A stretch of 18,973 bases of DNA from positions 1 to 18,973 of the forward strand of contig DILD01000088.1 in the NCBI GenBank assembly GCA_002424845.1, given 5' to 3'. This document shows positions 1 to 6,920 of the stretch, piece after piece. Origin of the DNA: Thiobacillus denitrificans. Its GTDB lineage: Bacteria > Pseudomonadota > Gammaproteobacteria > Burkholderiales > Thiobacillaceae. How positions within the stretch are numbered: position 1 is the first letter of the stretch; each line of letters begins with the position of its first letter. Position numbers and translations under genes: made by a program. The notes under the pieces are model-generated. The model did not search any database, was not told the origin of the DNA, and was given only the letters and a program-made list of their open reading frames with translations.

Positions 1-471
1 CTCAACGACCCGGCGGCGCAGGTGGAATACGCGCTGGCCGAACTCGACCGCCTGCCTGCCACCCGGCTGCTTGTCCATTCCTCGCTGTATGCCTCGGCCC
101 CGGTCGGTTATGTCGACCAGCCCGATTTCATCAACGCGGTGGCGCAGGTGGAAACCGGGCTCGCGCCGCGCGCGCTGCTCGCCGCGCTGCTGGACATCGA
201 ACACCGCCACGGCCGCGAGCGCAGTTTCCGCAACGCCCCGCGCACGCTCGACCTCGACCTGCTGCTGTACGGCGACGCGCATTTTCATGAAGAGGGGCTG
301 ACGCTGCCGCATCCGCGCATGCACGAGCGCGGTTTCGTGCTGTTGCCGCTGCTGGAAATCGCCCCCGACGCCGCGATCCCCGGCCGCGGCCGCGCCGCCG
401 ACTGGCTCGCCAGTTGCGGAGATCAGAGCGTGTCCGCCCTCCCCCCGCCTGCTGCCGCCGTCAACGCATGA
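1..471 (+). CDS. folK: 2-amino-4-hydroxy-6-hydroxymethyldihydropteridine pyrophosphokinase (HPPK), 5' truncated
   Basis: FolK transfers pyrophosphate from ATP to 6-hydroxymethyl-7,8-dihydropterin, the step before dihydropteroate synthase in folate synthesis; it is cytosolic. The reading frame is open from the first base (it begins LNDPAAQVEYALAEL), so the true start and the N-terminal strand lie before the window; the GTG at 22 is an internal Val codon. The HPPK signature NAPRTLDLDLL is at about 232-264, and it is followed by LLYGD and a PHPRMHERGFVLLPLLEI segment typical of the family's C-terminal half. The stop codon overlaps the start of the next gene in an ATGA (468-471), which implies translational coupling. 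The gene heads a cluster with a deoxynucleoside kinase and panB/panC. The identification is secure; only the 5' end is missing. Confidence 0.95.
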   Translation, partial: LNDPAAQVEYALAELDRLPATRLLVHSSLYASAPVGYVDQPDFINAVAQVETGLAPRALLAALLDIEHRHGRERSFRNAPRTLDLDLLLYGDAHFHEEGLTLPHPRMHERGFVLLPLLEIAPDAAIPGRGRAADWLASCGDQSVSALPPPAAAVNA

Positions 472-1109
472 CGCTTTCCCGTTACCGCTACGTTGTCGTC
501 GAAGGCCCGATCGGGGCCGGCAAGACCAGCCTGACCCACAAGCTGGCCGAGCGTCTGAGTGCCGACACCCTGCTGGAAAACGCCAGCGACAACCCTTTCC
601 TGCCGCGCTTCTATCAGGAGCCCAAGCGCTACGCGCTGCCGACCCAGTTGCACTTCCTGTTCGACCGCTCGCGCCAGTTGCGTGATCTAGCGCAAGGCGA
701 CCTGTTTCGCGCCGGCACGGTGTCGGATTTCCTGATCGACAAGGACATGCTGTTTGCACGCCTGAACCTGGACGACGATGAATTCGAGCTGTACCAGAAG
801 GTCTACACCGATCTTTCCCTGCAGGCACCGACGCCCGACCTGGTGATCTATCTGCAGGCGCCGGTCGATGCACTGCAGGATCGCGTCCGGCGGCGCGGCG
901 TGGAATACGAGCGCGGCATGGATGCGGGCTACCTGCAGCGACTGGCCAACAGCTACAGCGAATTCTTTCACCGCTACGAAGCGGCCCCGCTGCTGATCGT
1001 CAACACCAGCAATTTCAATTTCGCGAAAAGCGATAGCGATCTCGAGCTGCTGCTGGAGCGCATGAACAAGATGCGCGGCCCGCGCGAATTCTTCAGCCGG
1101 GCTGCCTGA
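468..1109 (+). CDS. deoxynucleoside kinase (deoxyadenosine/deoxyguanosine kinase family)
   Basis: This 213-residue cytosolic kinase of the dNK/thymidine-kinase-2-like family is expected to phosphorylate purine deoxynucleosides with ATP for salvage. The start is the ATG at 468, which overlaps the folK stop in ATGA; the longer frame from 414 runs back inside folK and its N-terminus does not look like the family. The P-loop GPIGAGKT is at residues 13-20, directly after a hydrophobic strand. The segment TVSDFLIDKDMLFA corresponds to the region that carries the conserved acidic/Arg motif in other dNKs, and RVRRRGVEYER is the Arg-rich lid. PDLVIYLQAP is the family's core strand. The gene sits between folK and panB, with one base before panB, so it is probably cotranscribed. 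Substrate preference (dA, dG or dC) cannot be read from the sequence. Confidence 0.88.
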   Translation: MTLSRYRYVVVEGPIGAGKTSLTHKLAERLSADTLLENASDNPFLPRFYQEPKRYALPTQLHFLFDRSRQLRDLAQGDLFRAGTVSDFLIDKDMLFARLNLDDDEFELYQKVYTDLSLQAPTPDLVIYLQAPVDALQDRVRRRGVEYERGMDAGYLQRLANSYSEFFHRYEAAPLLIVNTSNFNFAKSDSDLELLLERMNKMRGPREFFSRAA

Positions 1110-1110
1110 G

Positions 1111-1899
1111 ATGAACGTTACCCTGTCTGCCCTCAAGAGCATGCGCGAACGCGGCGAAAAAATCGCCGTGCTCACCTGCTATGACGCCAGTTTCGCGCGC
1201 GTGCTCGACGACGCCGGAGTCGACGTGCTGCTGGTCGGCGACTCGCTCGGTATGGTAGTGCAGGGACACGCCTCGACCCTGCCGGTGAAACTGGCCGAAA
1301 TGACCTATCACACGCGCTGCGTCACCGCCGGCACCGAGCGTGCCTTCATCGTCGCCGACCTGCCCTTCGGCAGCTACCAGCCCTCGCCGGAACGCGCGTT
1401 TGCCGCCAGTGCGCGGCTGATGGCCGCAGGCGCGCACATGGTCAAGCTGGAAGGCGGCGCGGTGATGGTCGAGACCGTCGCCTTCCTCACCCGGCGCGGC
1501 ATTCCGGTGTGCGCCCACGTCGGCCTGTTGCCGCAGTCGGTGAATCAACTCGGCGGCTACCGGGTGCAGGGGCGCGAGGATGCCGCGGCCGCGCAGCTGA
1601 TCGCCGACGCACGCGCACTGGAAGCCGCCGGCGCCGGACTGATCGTGCTGGAAATGGTGCCGGCCACCCTGGCGAAGGCGGTCACCGAGGCGCTCACCAT
1701 TCCCACCATCGGCATCGGCGCCGGGGCGGATTGCTCCGGCCAGGTGCTGGTGCTGTACGACCTGCTGGGCCTGGTCCCGCGTGCGCCGAAATTCTCGAAG
1801 AATTTTCTGGCGGGCAGCGGCGGCATCGAAGCGGCGGCGCGTGCCTATGTCGACGCGGTGAAAAACGGCAGCTTCCCGGCCGCCGAACACGCCTTCTGA
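1111..1899 (+). CDS. panB: 3-methyl-2-oxobutanoate hydroxymethyltransferase (ketopantoate hydroxymethyltransferase)
   Basis: PanB uses 5,10-methylene-THF to hydroxymethylate alpha-ketoisovalerate, giving ketopantoate, the first committed step of pantothenate synthesis. The protein has 262 residues, the usual length (E. coli about 264). Expected Mg2+/substrate residues are present: Asp44 (LVGDSLGMV), Asp83 (VADLPFGSY), Lys112 and Glu114 (VKLEGG), and the catalytic Glu181 (IVLEMVP). The loop HVGLLPQSV and the segment TIGIGAGADCSGQVLVLYDLLG are family hallmarks. The ATG lies two bases after the stop of the kinase gene, and the TGA overlaps the ATG of panC (TGATG), so panB and panC are translationally coupled. 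Ketopantoate reductase (panE), which works between PanB and PanC, is not in the window. Confidence 0.98.
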   Translation: MNVTLSALKSMRERGEKIAVLTCYDASFARVLDDAGVDVLLVGDSLGMVVQGHASTLPVKLAEMTYHTRCVTAGTERAFIVADLPFGSYQPSPERAFAASARLMAAGAHMVKLEGGAVMVETVAFLTRRGIPVCAHVGLLPQSVNQLGGYRVQGREDAAAAQLIADARALEAAGAGLIVLEMVPATLAKAVTEALTIPTIGIGAGADCSGQVLVLYDLLGLVPRAPKFSKNFLAGSGGIEAAARAYVDAVKNGSFPAAEHAF

Positions 1900-2738
1900 T
1901 GCAGATCCTGCATACCGCCGCCGAACTGCGCGCCGCCCTCGCCGGCGAGACCCGCACCGCGTTCGTGCCCACCATGGGCAACCTGCATGCCGGACATGTA
2001 TCGCTGATCGCACTGGCCCGACAACACGGCGGACCGGTGGTCGCCAGCATCTTCGTCAACCCGTTGCAGTTCGGCGCCGGCGAGGATTTCGAGCGTTACC
2101 CGCGCACCCTGGCCGCCGACTGCGAGAAGCTGGCTGCCGCCGGCTGCGACATCGTGTTCGCGCCCGATCTCGCCGGGATGTACCCGGTGCCGCAGACCTT
2201 CACCGTGCAGCCGCCCGACAGCCTGGCGAACGATTTATGCGGCGCGTTCCGCCCCGGCCATTTCAGCGGTGTCGCCACCGTGGTCCTGAAGCTGTTCAAC
2301 CTGGTTCAACCGCGCACGGCGGTTTTCGGCAGCAAGGATTTCCAGCAGTTGTTCGTCATCCGCGAACTGGTGCGCCAGTTCAACCTGCCGATCGACATCG
2401 TGGCAGGCGACACCCTGCGCGACGCCGATGGACTGGCGCTGAGTTCGCGCAACGGCTATCTCGCCCCCTCCGAGCGCATCCAGGCCACGGCCCTGTATCG
2501 CGAACTCGCCGCCCTCTCCGAGTCTGTCCAGGCAGGCGAACGGGATTTCGATGCGCTCACCGCCGCTGCCAGCCGCCACCTGAAAATGGCCGGCTGGCGC
2601 GTGGATTACGTCGCCATCCGCGATGCCGCGACCCTGCAGGCGCCGACCCCGGCCAGCACCCGACTGGTGCTGCTGGCCGCCGCCTGGCTGGGCAAAACCC
2701 GACTGATCGACAACCTCGAAACCAGCCTGGGCCGGTGA
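1899..2738 (+). CDS. panC: pantoate--beta-alanine ligase (pantothenate synthetase)
   Basis: PanC condenses pantoate with beta-alanine through a pantoyl-adenylate, consuming ATP and giving pantothenate. The start is the ATG at 1899, overlapping the panB stop; this gives 279 residues, the normal size. A longer frame starting at 1509 is only the out-of-frame extension into panB. The N-terminal Rossmann-like nucleotidyl-transferase fold carries the HIGH-type motif LHAGHVSL (His30 and His33) after FVPTMGN. The KMSKS-like loop appears as ALSSRNGYL. FVNPLQFGAGEDFERYPR and FGSKDFQQLFVIREL are also well conserved in PanC. Its second substrate, beta-alanine, is made by PanD, encoded immediately downstream. 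Confidence 0.98.
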   Translation: MQILHTAAELRAALAGETRTAFVPTMGNLHAGHVSLIALARQHGGPVVASIFVNPLQFGAGEDFERYPRTLAADCEKLAAAGCDIVFAPDLAGMYPVPQTFTVQPPDSLANDLCGAFRPGHFSGVATVVLKLFNLVQPRTAVFGSKDFQQLFVIRELVRQFNLPIDIVAGDTLRDADGLALSSRNGYLAPSERIQATALYRELAALSESVQAGERDFDALTAAASRHLKMAGWRVDYVAIRDAATLQAPTPASTRLVLLAAAWLGKTRLIDNLETSLGR

Positions 2739-2761
2739 TCCCGGGCACTGACCGGCACCGT

Positions 2762-2789
2762 TTGGCCCCTGCCCCCAACGCGGTATAAT
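2762..2789 (+). promoter_or_regulatory. sigma70-type promoter of panD
   Basis: A perfect -10 box TATAAT lies at 2784-2789. A -35-like TTGGCC (4 of 6 matches to TTGACA) is at 2762-2767, giving a 16-bp spacer. Transcription would begin near 2796, leaving a leader of about 28 nt with a Shine-Dalgarno GAGGG at 2812-2816 before the ATG at 2824. This lets panD be expressed independently of panBC. It also argues against the upstream in-frame ATG at 2788, which lies inside the -10 box. Confidence 0.7.
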
Positions 2790-2823
2790 GTCGGTCCTTT
2801 TTTGTGATTGTGAGGGCACCGTC

Positions 2824-3204
2824 ATGCAAAGAACGATGCTCAAGTCCAAGCTGCACCGGGCAACCGTCACGCACTCCGAGCTGCATTACGAAGGCTCGTG
2901 CGCCATCGACGAAACCCTGCTGGACGCGGCCAATATCCACGAATACGAGCAGATCCAGATCTACAACGTCACCAATGGCGAGCGCTTCACCACCTATGCC
3001 ATCCGGGCGACGCGCGATTCCGGCATCATCTCGGTGAACGGCGCCGCCGCGCACAAGGCCAATCCGGGCGACCTCGTCATCATCGCCACCTATGCGGTGT
3101 ACAACGAGCTGGAACTGGCGCGCTACGAGCCGGAACTGGTCTACGTGGATGCGGACAACCGCATCATGGACACCCGCCACGCCATTCCGGTGCAGGCGGC
3201 GTAA
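2824..3204 (+). CDS. panD: aspartate 1-decarboxylase (pyruvoyl-dependent)
   Basis: PanD decarboxylates L-aspartate to beta-alanine, the amine substrate of PanC. The start chosen is the ATG at 2824, giving 126 residues that align from end to end with E. coli PanD (MxRTMLxxKLHR at the N-terminus). A good Shine-Dalgarno GAGGG lies 7 nt upstream. The zymogen self-cleaves between Gly24 and Ser25, seen here in YEGSCAID, creating the pyruvoyl group on Ser25. Other family landmarks are YNVTNGERF, TYAIRA and ISVNGAAAHKANPGD. The bacterial maturation partner PanM/PanZ is not visible in this window. The gene ends just before a strong terminator, closing the pantothenate block. Confidence 0.98.
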   Translation: MQRTMLKSKLHRATVTHSELHYEGSCAIDETLLDAANIHEYEQIQIYNVTNGERFTTYAIRATRDSGIISVNGAAAHKANPGDLVIIATYAVYNELELARYEPELVYVDADNRIMDTRHAIPVQAA

Positions 3205-3224
3205 ATCCGACGCGCACCCGACCC

Positions 3225-3250
3225 AAAGCCGGGTTTCCCCGGCTTTTTTT
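3225..3250 (+). terminator. intrinsic terminator after panD
   Basis: Perfect stem AAAGCCGGG (3225-3233) / CCCGGCTTT (3238-3246) with a 4-nt loop TTTC, running into an uninterrupted T tract up to 3250. It lies 20 nt after the panD stop and has the typical form of a Rho-independent terminator for the folK-to-panD block. Confidence 0.93.
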
Positions 3251-3292
3251 CGTTTTGGACCCATCCCGGTCCCAAAACCGGACGTGCCGTGA

Positions 3293-3324
3293 TTTAAGCC
3301 GAATGGCAGCTCTTCGGCCTTAAA
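3293..3324 (+). promoter_or_regulatory. imperfect inverted repeat with a possible -10 box, upstream of the TonB-like gene
   Basis: TTTAAGCCGAA (3293-3303) and TTCGGCCTTAAA (3313-3324) are reverse complements apart from one extra base, separated by 9 nt. The right arm overlaps TAAAAT at 3321-3326, which matches 5 of 6 bases of a sigma70 -10 box; no good -35 box stands at the right distance. A start near 3333 would leave the ATG codons at 3360 or 3393 as usable starts. It could be a repressor operator or simply a weak hairpin. Confidence 0.35.
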
Positions 3325-3392
3325 ATTTACCAGTGACTCCCCGTCCCTGCCATGCCAAGATGGCGCGGTTCAACTCCACGTTTCACGATTAC

Positions 3393-4244
3393 ATGCCCGC
3401 AGCTCGGATCAGGTTGCTCTTGGCCCTTGCGCTATCGCTGGGGGTTCACGCAAGCCTGATGGCGCCATGGAACGTCCAGGCGCCCCCTCCTCCCCCCCGC
3501 GCATCGACACCGGAGCCCTTGCAGGCACGCCTTGTGATCGCACCTGTGCGGAAAATGGCGCCTGCCCGCCCCACGCCGCCACGCGCGGAGAAAATGAAAC
3601 GCACGCCCGTCGCGGATTCCGCCTCGCCGCCGCCCTCACCCGGGAAGGTGCTGGCCACCATGCCGGCGCCGCCCGCGCCCACCGCGGAGGAATGGAAACT
3701 CGCCTCCACCTACACGCTCAAGAACAGCAAGCGCTACCGGTACAACTGGGGACAACAGGTTCGCAGCATGATGGGAACGGCAGTGGAAGGCCAGGATCAG
3801 GGTCTGGTGCGATTCCGTATCGAGATCGCACCCGATGGAAAGCTCGCCAAGGTGGACGTGCTGTGGTCGACTTCGGAAGTGGCCGAAAAGCTGGCCATGC
3901 AAGCCATTCGCTCCCTGCCGCCGCTGCCGCCCACGCCGACGGGAAAGCCGCTCGTCTTCGAGAAGACCATCGCCTTTGTACCGTTCGAGACGGGCTGGCC
4001 GCCCATCTATAAGTACGACTGCCTTCCGGATCCCCCGTCTTTCCATAACCCGTTCGCGTGGAACGGTTCCTCACCCCAGCCCCCTTCTTCAAAAGGGCAT
4101 CGGGAAAACGCTTCACCCTCAGGCGGCGCGCGCCAACAGGCCGAGTGCCCCGATGCCGGGCCGGACTCCATCGAAGCGGAAGAAAAGGACATGGAACGCC
4201 AGTTCAAGGAATGGGGCGCGGCGCGATTGAATAGAGCCGATTGA
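3393..4244 (+). CDS. TonB-like energy-transducer family protein
   Basis: A 283-residue protein from the ATG at 3393; in-frame GTG 3333 and ATG 3360 are alternatives and none has a clear Shine-Dalgarno. Residues about 6-23 (IRLLLALALSLGVHASLM) form one membrane anchor at the extreme N-terminus. A proline-rich linker begins at about 29 (APPPPPRASTPEP) and continues to about 97. A TonB C-terminal-like fold spans about 138-198 (LVRFRIEIAPDGKLAKVDVLWS, then EKLAMQAIRSLPPLPPTPTG). This order is typical of TonB, an inner-membrane protein that spans the periplasm to drive outer-membrane transporters. No exbB/exbD neighbours are present, so the partner is unknown. The tail from about 201 to the end is unusual: low-complexity, then acidic/charged. 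The exact role is not assignable; membership of the TonB family is moderately certain. Confidence 0.72.
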   Translation: MPAARIRLLLALALSLGVHASLMAPWNVQAPPPPPRASTPEPLQARLVIAPVRKMAPARPTPPRAEKMKRTPVADSASPPPSPGKVLATMPAPPAPTAEEWKLASTYTLKNSKRYRYNWGQQVRSMMGTAVEGQDQGLVRFRIEIAPDGKLAKVDVLWSTSEVAEKLAMQAIRSLPPLPPTPTGKPLVFEKTIAFVPFETGWPPIYKYDCLPDPPSFHNPFAWNGSSPQPPSSKGHRENASPSGGARQQAECPDAGPDSIEAEEKDMERQFKEWGAARLNRAD

Positions 4245-4380
4245 TTTTTTCAGGCATGAGGAACCGGGCCGAATAACGGACGCTCGCGGCGCCAGTCCTG
4301 GCTGGCTGCCAGGCGTCGAGACCGGCCGCCGCCCATGCAACGTCCCAGGTCAACTGGATAAAGCGCACAAGACCGCTGGC

Positions 4381-4408
4381 ACCGGGCGTAGCGTAAGCGC
4401 CCGGTTTT
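4381..4408 (+). terminator. candidate terminator after the TonB-like gene
   Basis: Stem ACCGGGCG (4381-4388) / CGCCCGGT (4398-4405) with a 9-nt loop that can itself fold as GC-GTAA-GC, followed by four T residues (4405-4408). It lies about 140 nt after the TonB-like stop, inside the convergent gap. The T tract is short, so efficiency is doubtful. In the opposite direction the stem is not followed by T residues, so it is not a convincing terminator for glgP. The rest of the 4245-4424 gap holds no gene that I can recognise. Confidence 0.45.
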
Positions 4409-4424
4409 GCCGCACCCGTCGGAC

Positions 4425-6920
4425 TTATTTCAGCTTCCAGATATCCGCGTTGTATTCCTGCATGGTGCGGTCGGTTGAAAAGAAGCCGCTCGATGCCGTG
4501 TTGAGAATGCTCATGCGCGTCCAGCGTGCCTGGTCCTGCCAGGCCTGCGCCACCCGCTCCTGGGCATCGACGTAGCGCCGGAAGTCGGCCAGCACCATCC
4601 ATGGATCATGCGGGCTCAGCAAGGCATCGAGGATCATGTCGAAGATACCGGACTCGCACAGGTTGAAATGCCCGGATTTAAGCAAGTCGATCACTTCGCG
4701 CAATTCGGGGTCCTGTTCAACGAAGGACATCGGCCGGTATTGCGGGCGCAGCGTCTCGACTTCATCGGCGTGCAGGCCGAACAGGAAGAAATTGTCCTCG
4801 CCCACTGCGTCGAGAATCTCGATATTGGCCCCATCGTAAGTGCCGATGGTGACGGCGCCGTTCATCATGAACTTCATGTTTCCGGTGCCCGACGCCTCCT
4901 TGCCTGCGGTCGATATCTGCTCCGACAGGTCGGTGGCCGGCGCGATGATTTCCATGCTGGTCACCCGATAGTTGGGCAGGAACGCTATCTTCAGCCGGCC
5001 ATCGACATCGGGGTCGCTGTTGACCACTTCGGCCACGCTGTTGATCAGTTTGATAATGCGCTTGGCCATGACGTAGCCGGGCGCGGCCTTGCCGCCGATC
5101 AATACGCAGCGGTCTGCCCAGCCTTCAAGCCTGCCGCGATTGATGCGGTTATACAAATGGATCACGTGCAGCACGTTGAGCAGCTGCCGCTTGTATTCAT
5201 GGATGCGTTTCACCTGCACATCAAACAGCGCATCCGGGTTGAAATCCACGCCGCATTCGGCCTTGACCAGGGCGGCAAGGCGCACTTTGTTGGCATGCTT
5301 GATCGCACGCCAATCGTCGTGGAAAGCCTTGTTTTTCGGATCTGCCAGCGGCTTGATCTGTTCCAGTTTCGCCAGGTCGGCGATCCAGTCATCGCCAATC
5401 TTGCTGCTGATGAGCGCGCTCATTCCGGGATTGGCGTGCGCCACCCAGCGACGGGGCGTCACGCCGTTGGTCTTGTTGTTGAACTTGTTCGGCCACAGGT
5501 CGACAAAATCGCGGAACAGGCCTTCCTTCAGGAGTTGCGAATGCAGTGCCGCGACGCCGTTGACCGAGAAGCTGCCGATGATGGCCAGCCAGGCCATACG
5601 CACCTGGCGCACGCCGCCCTCCTCGATGATCGACATGCGGCGCTGGCGGTCGCCGTCGCCCGGCCATTTCATCGAGACCTCGCGCAGGAAACGGGCGTTG
5701 ATCTCGTAGATGATTTCCAGCAGGCGCGGCAGCAGGCGTTCGAACAGCGCCACCGGCCAGCGCTCCAGCGCCTCGGGCAGCAGGGTGTGGTTGGTGTAGG
5801 CCATGCACTGCGAGGTGATCGCCCAGGCCTCGTCCCATTGCATATGTTCCTGATCAAGCAGCAGGCGCATCAGTTCGGCCACCGCAATGGTGGGGTGGGT
5901 GTCGTTCATCTGGAACACGTTGTGCTCGGCGAGTTTCGACAGGTCTGAATTGCCGGCATCGCGCCACTGGCGCAGCGCATCCTGCAGGCTGGCCGAAGCC
6001 AGGAAATACTGCTGGCGCAGGCGCAGCTCCTTGCCGTTTTCACTGCTGTCGTTGGGATACAGCACCATGGAGATGTGCTCGGCATGGTTTTTCGCCTGTA
6101 CCGCTTCGGTGTAGCTGCCCGCGTTGAATTCAGCCAGATCGAACTCGTCGGTGGCAGCGGCCTTCCACAATCGCAGCGTATTGACGACACGATTGCGATA
6201 GCCCGAAATCGGCATGTCGAACGGAATCGCCAGCACGTCGCTGGTGTCCGCCCAACGTGCGCGTGGAATCCCCTCTTTGTCCTGATAGTGTTCGACATGA
6301 CCGCCGAACGGCACGCGACAGGTGAATTCGGAACGCTCGATCTCCCACGGGTTGCCGTCACGCAACCAGTGATCGGGATCCTCGATCTGGTAACCGTTCT
6401 CGATATGCTGACGGAACATGCCATATTCGTAACGGAGACCGTAGCCCATCACGGGAAGATTCAGAGTGGCGCAGCTGTCCATGAAACACGCGGCCAGCCG
6501 CCCGAGGCCGCCATTCCCCAATCCGGCGTCAGCCTCGACTTCCGCCACCTCTTCCAGCGACTGGCCGACGCTGATCAGCGCCTCGCGCGAGGCTTCCTCC
6601 AGCCCCATATTCAGAACATGGTTGGATAGCGCGCGACCGATCAGAAACTCGAGCGACAGATAGTAGGCACGGCGTTTCCCGGGTTGATCACGCTCGGCAT
6701 AGGTGTTCATCCAGTCCGACATGAGGCGGTCGCGCAAGGTCCAGGCCAGCGCATGGTAGGTGTAGGTCGGCGGACAGCCCTGAAAGCGCCCCATGTGATA
6801 AAACTGGTAGCGCTCGAAATCCAGGGTGACCGCCGCGTCGCTGTTCGACAGCGGCTTCAGGGCATAAGAACAGGAAATGGCAGGTTTTTCGGCGGACATG
6901 GAGGTACCTGCAAAAGTCAT
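4425..6920 (-). CDS. glgP: glycogen phosphorylase (maltodextrin/glycogen phosphorylase, GT35)
   Basis: GlgP phosphorolyses alpha-1,4 glucan ends to glucose-1-phosphate with pyridoxal phosphate as cofactor. At 831 residues it is full length. The PLP-site signature EASGTGNMKF is present, with the Schiff-base lysine at about residue 683. Other conserved blocks are YYLSLEFLIGRALSN, GLGNGGLGRLAACFMDS, NDTHPTIAVAELMR, NGVTPRRW and FDVQVKRIHEYKRQL. The ATG at 6920 overlaps the glgA stop in ATGA, suggesting coupling. An alternative start is the ATG at 6899, which has AGG about 7 nt upstream; this would leave 824 residues. It is the last gene of the pgi-glg operon. No convincing intrinsic terminator follows it. 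Confidence 0.97.
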   Translation of the reverse strand: MTFAGTSMSAEKPAISCSYALKPLSNSDAAVTLDFERYQFYHMGRFQGCPPTYTYHALAWTLRDRLMSDWMNTYAERDQPGKRRAYYLSLEFLIGRALSNHVLNMGLEEASREALISVGQSLEEVAEVEADAGLGNGGLGRLAACFMDSCATLNLPVMGYGLRYEYGMFRQHIENGYQIEDPDHWLRDGNPWEIERSEFTCRVPFGGHVEHYQDKEGIPRARWADTSDVLAIPFDMPISGYRNRVVNTLRLWKAAATDEFDLAEFNAGSYTEAVQAKNHAEHISMVLYPNDSSENGKELRLRQQYFLASASLQDALRQWRDAGNSDLSKLAEHNVFQMNDTHPTIAVAELMRLLLDQEHMQWDEAWAITSQCMAYTNHTLLPEALERWPVALFERLLPRLLEIIYEINARFLREVSMKWPGDGDRQRRMSIIEEGGVRQVRMAWLAIIGSFSVNGVAALHSQLLKEGLFRDFVDLWPNKFNNKTNGVTPRRWVAHANPGMSALISSKIGDDWIADLAKLEQIKPLADPKNKAFHDDWRAIKHANKVRLAALVKAECGVDFNPDALFDVQVKRIHEYKRQLLNVLHVIHLYNRINRGRLEGWADRCVLIGGKAAPGYVMAKRIIKLINSVAEVVNSDPDVDGRLKIAFLPNYRVTSMEIIAPATDLSEQISTAGKEASGTGNMKFMMNGAVTIGTYDGANIEILDAVGEDNFFLFGLHADEVETLRPQYRPMSFVEQDPELREVIDLLKSGHFNLCESGIFDMILDALLSPHDPWMVLADFRRYVDAQERVAQAWQDQARWTRMSILNTASSGFFSTDRTMQEYNADIWKLK

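Noticed and set aside
1093..2013. A 306-codon - strand frame opposite panB
   Set aside because: Antisense shadow, Arg/His rich, no domain.
2731..2756. Stem GCCGGT/ACCGGC around the panC stop as a terminator
   Set aside because: 14-nt loop, 6-bp stem and no T tract; probably chance in GC-rich DNA.
3266..3281. Small hairpin CCGGT/ACCGG after the panD terminator
   Set aside because: Only 5 bp with no T tract; no function can be supported.
4297..4313. Hairpin CCTGGC/GCCAGG as terminator of glgP
   Set aside because: Short stem with no T run in either direction.
4608..5948. A 446-codon + strand frame opposite glgP
   Set aside because: Pure antisense of a well-conserved phosphorylase; rich in His/Gln/Asp as expected for mirrored codons.
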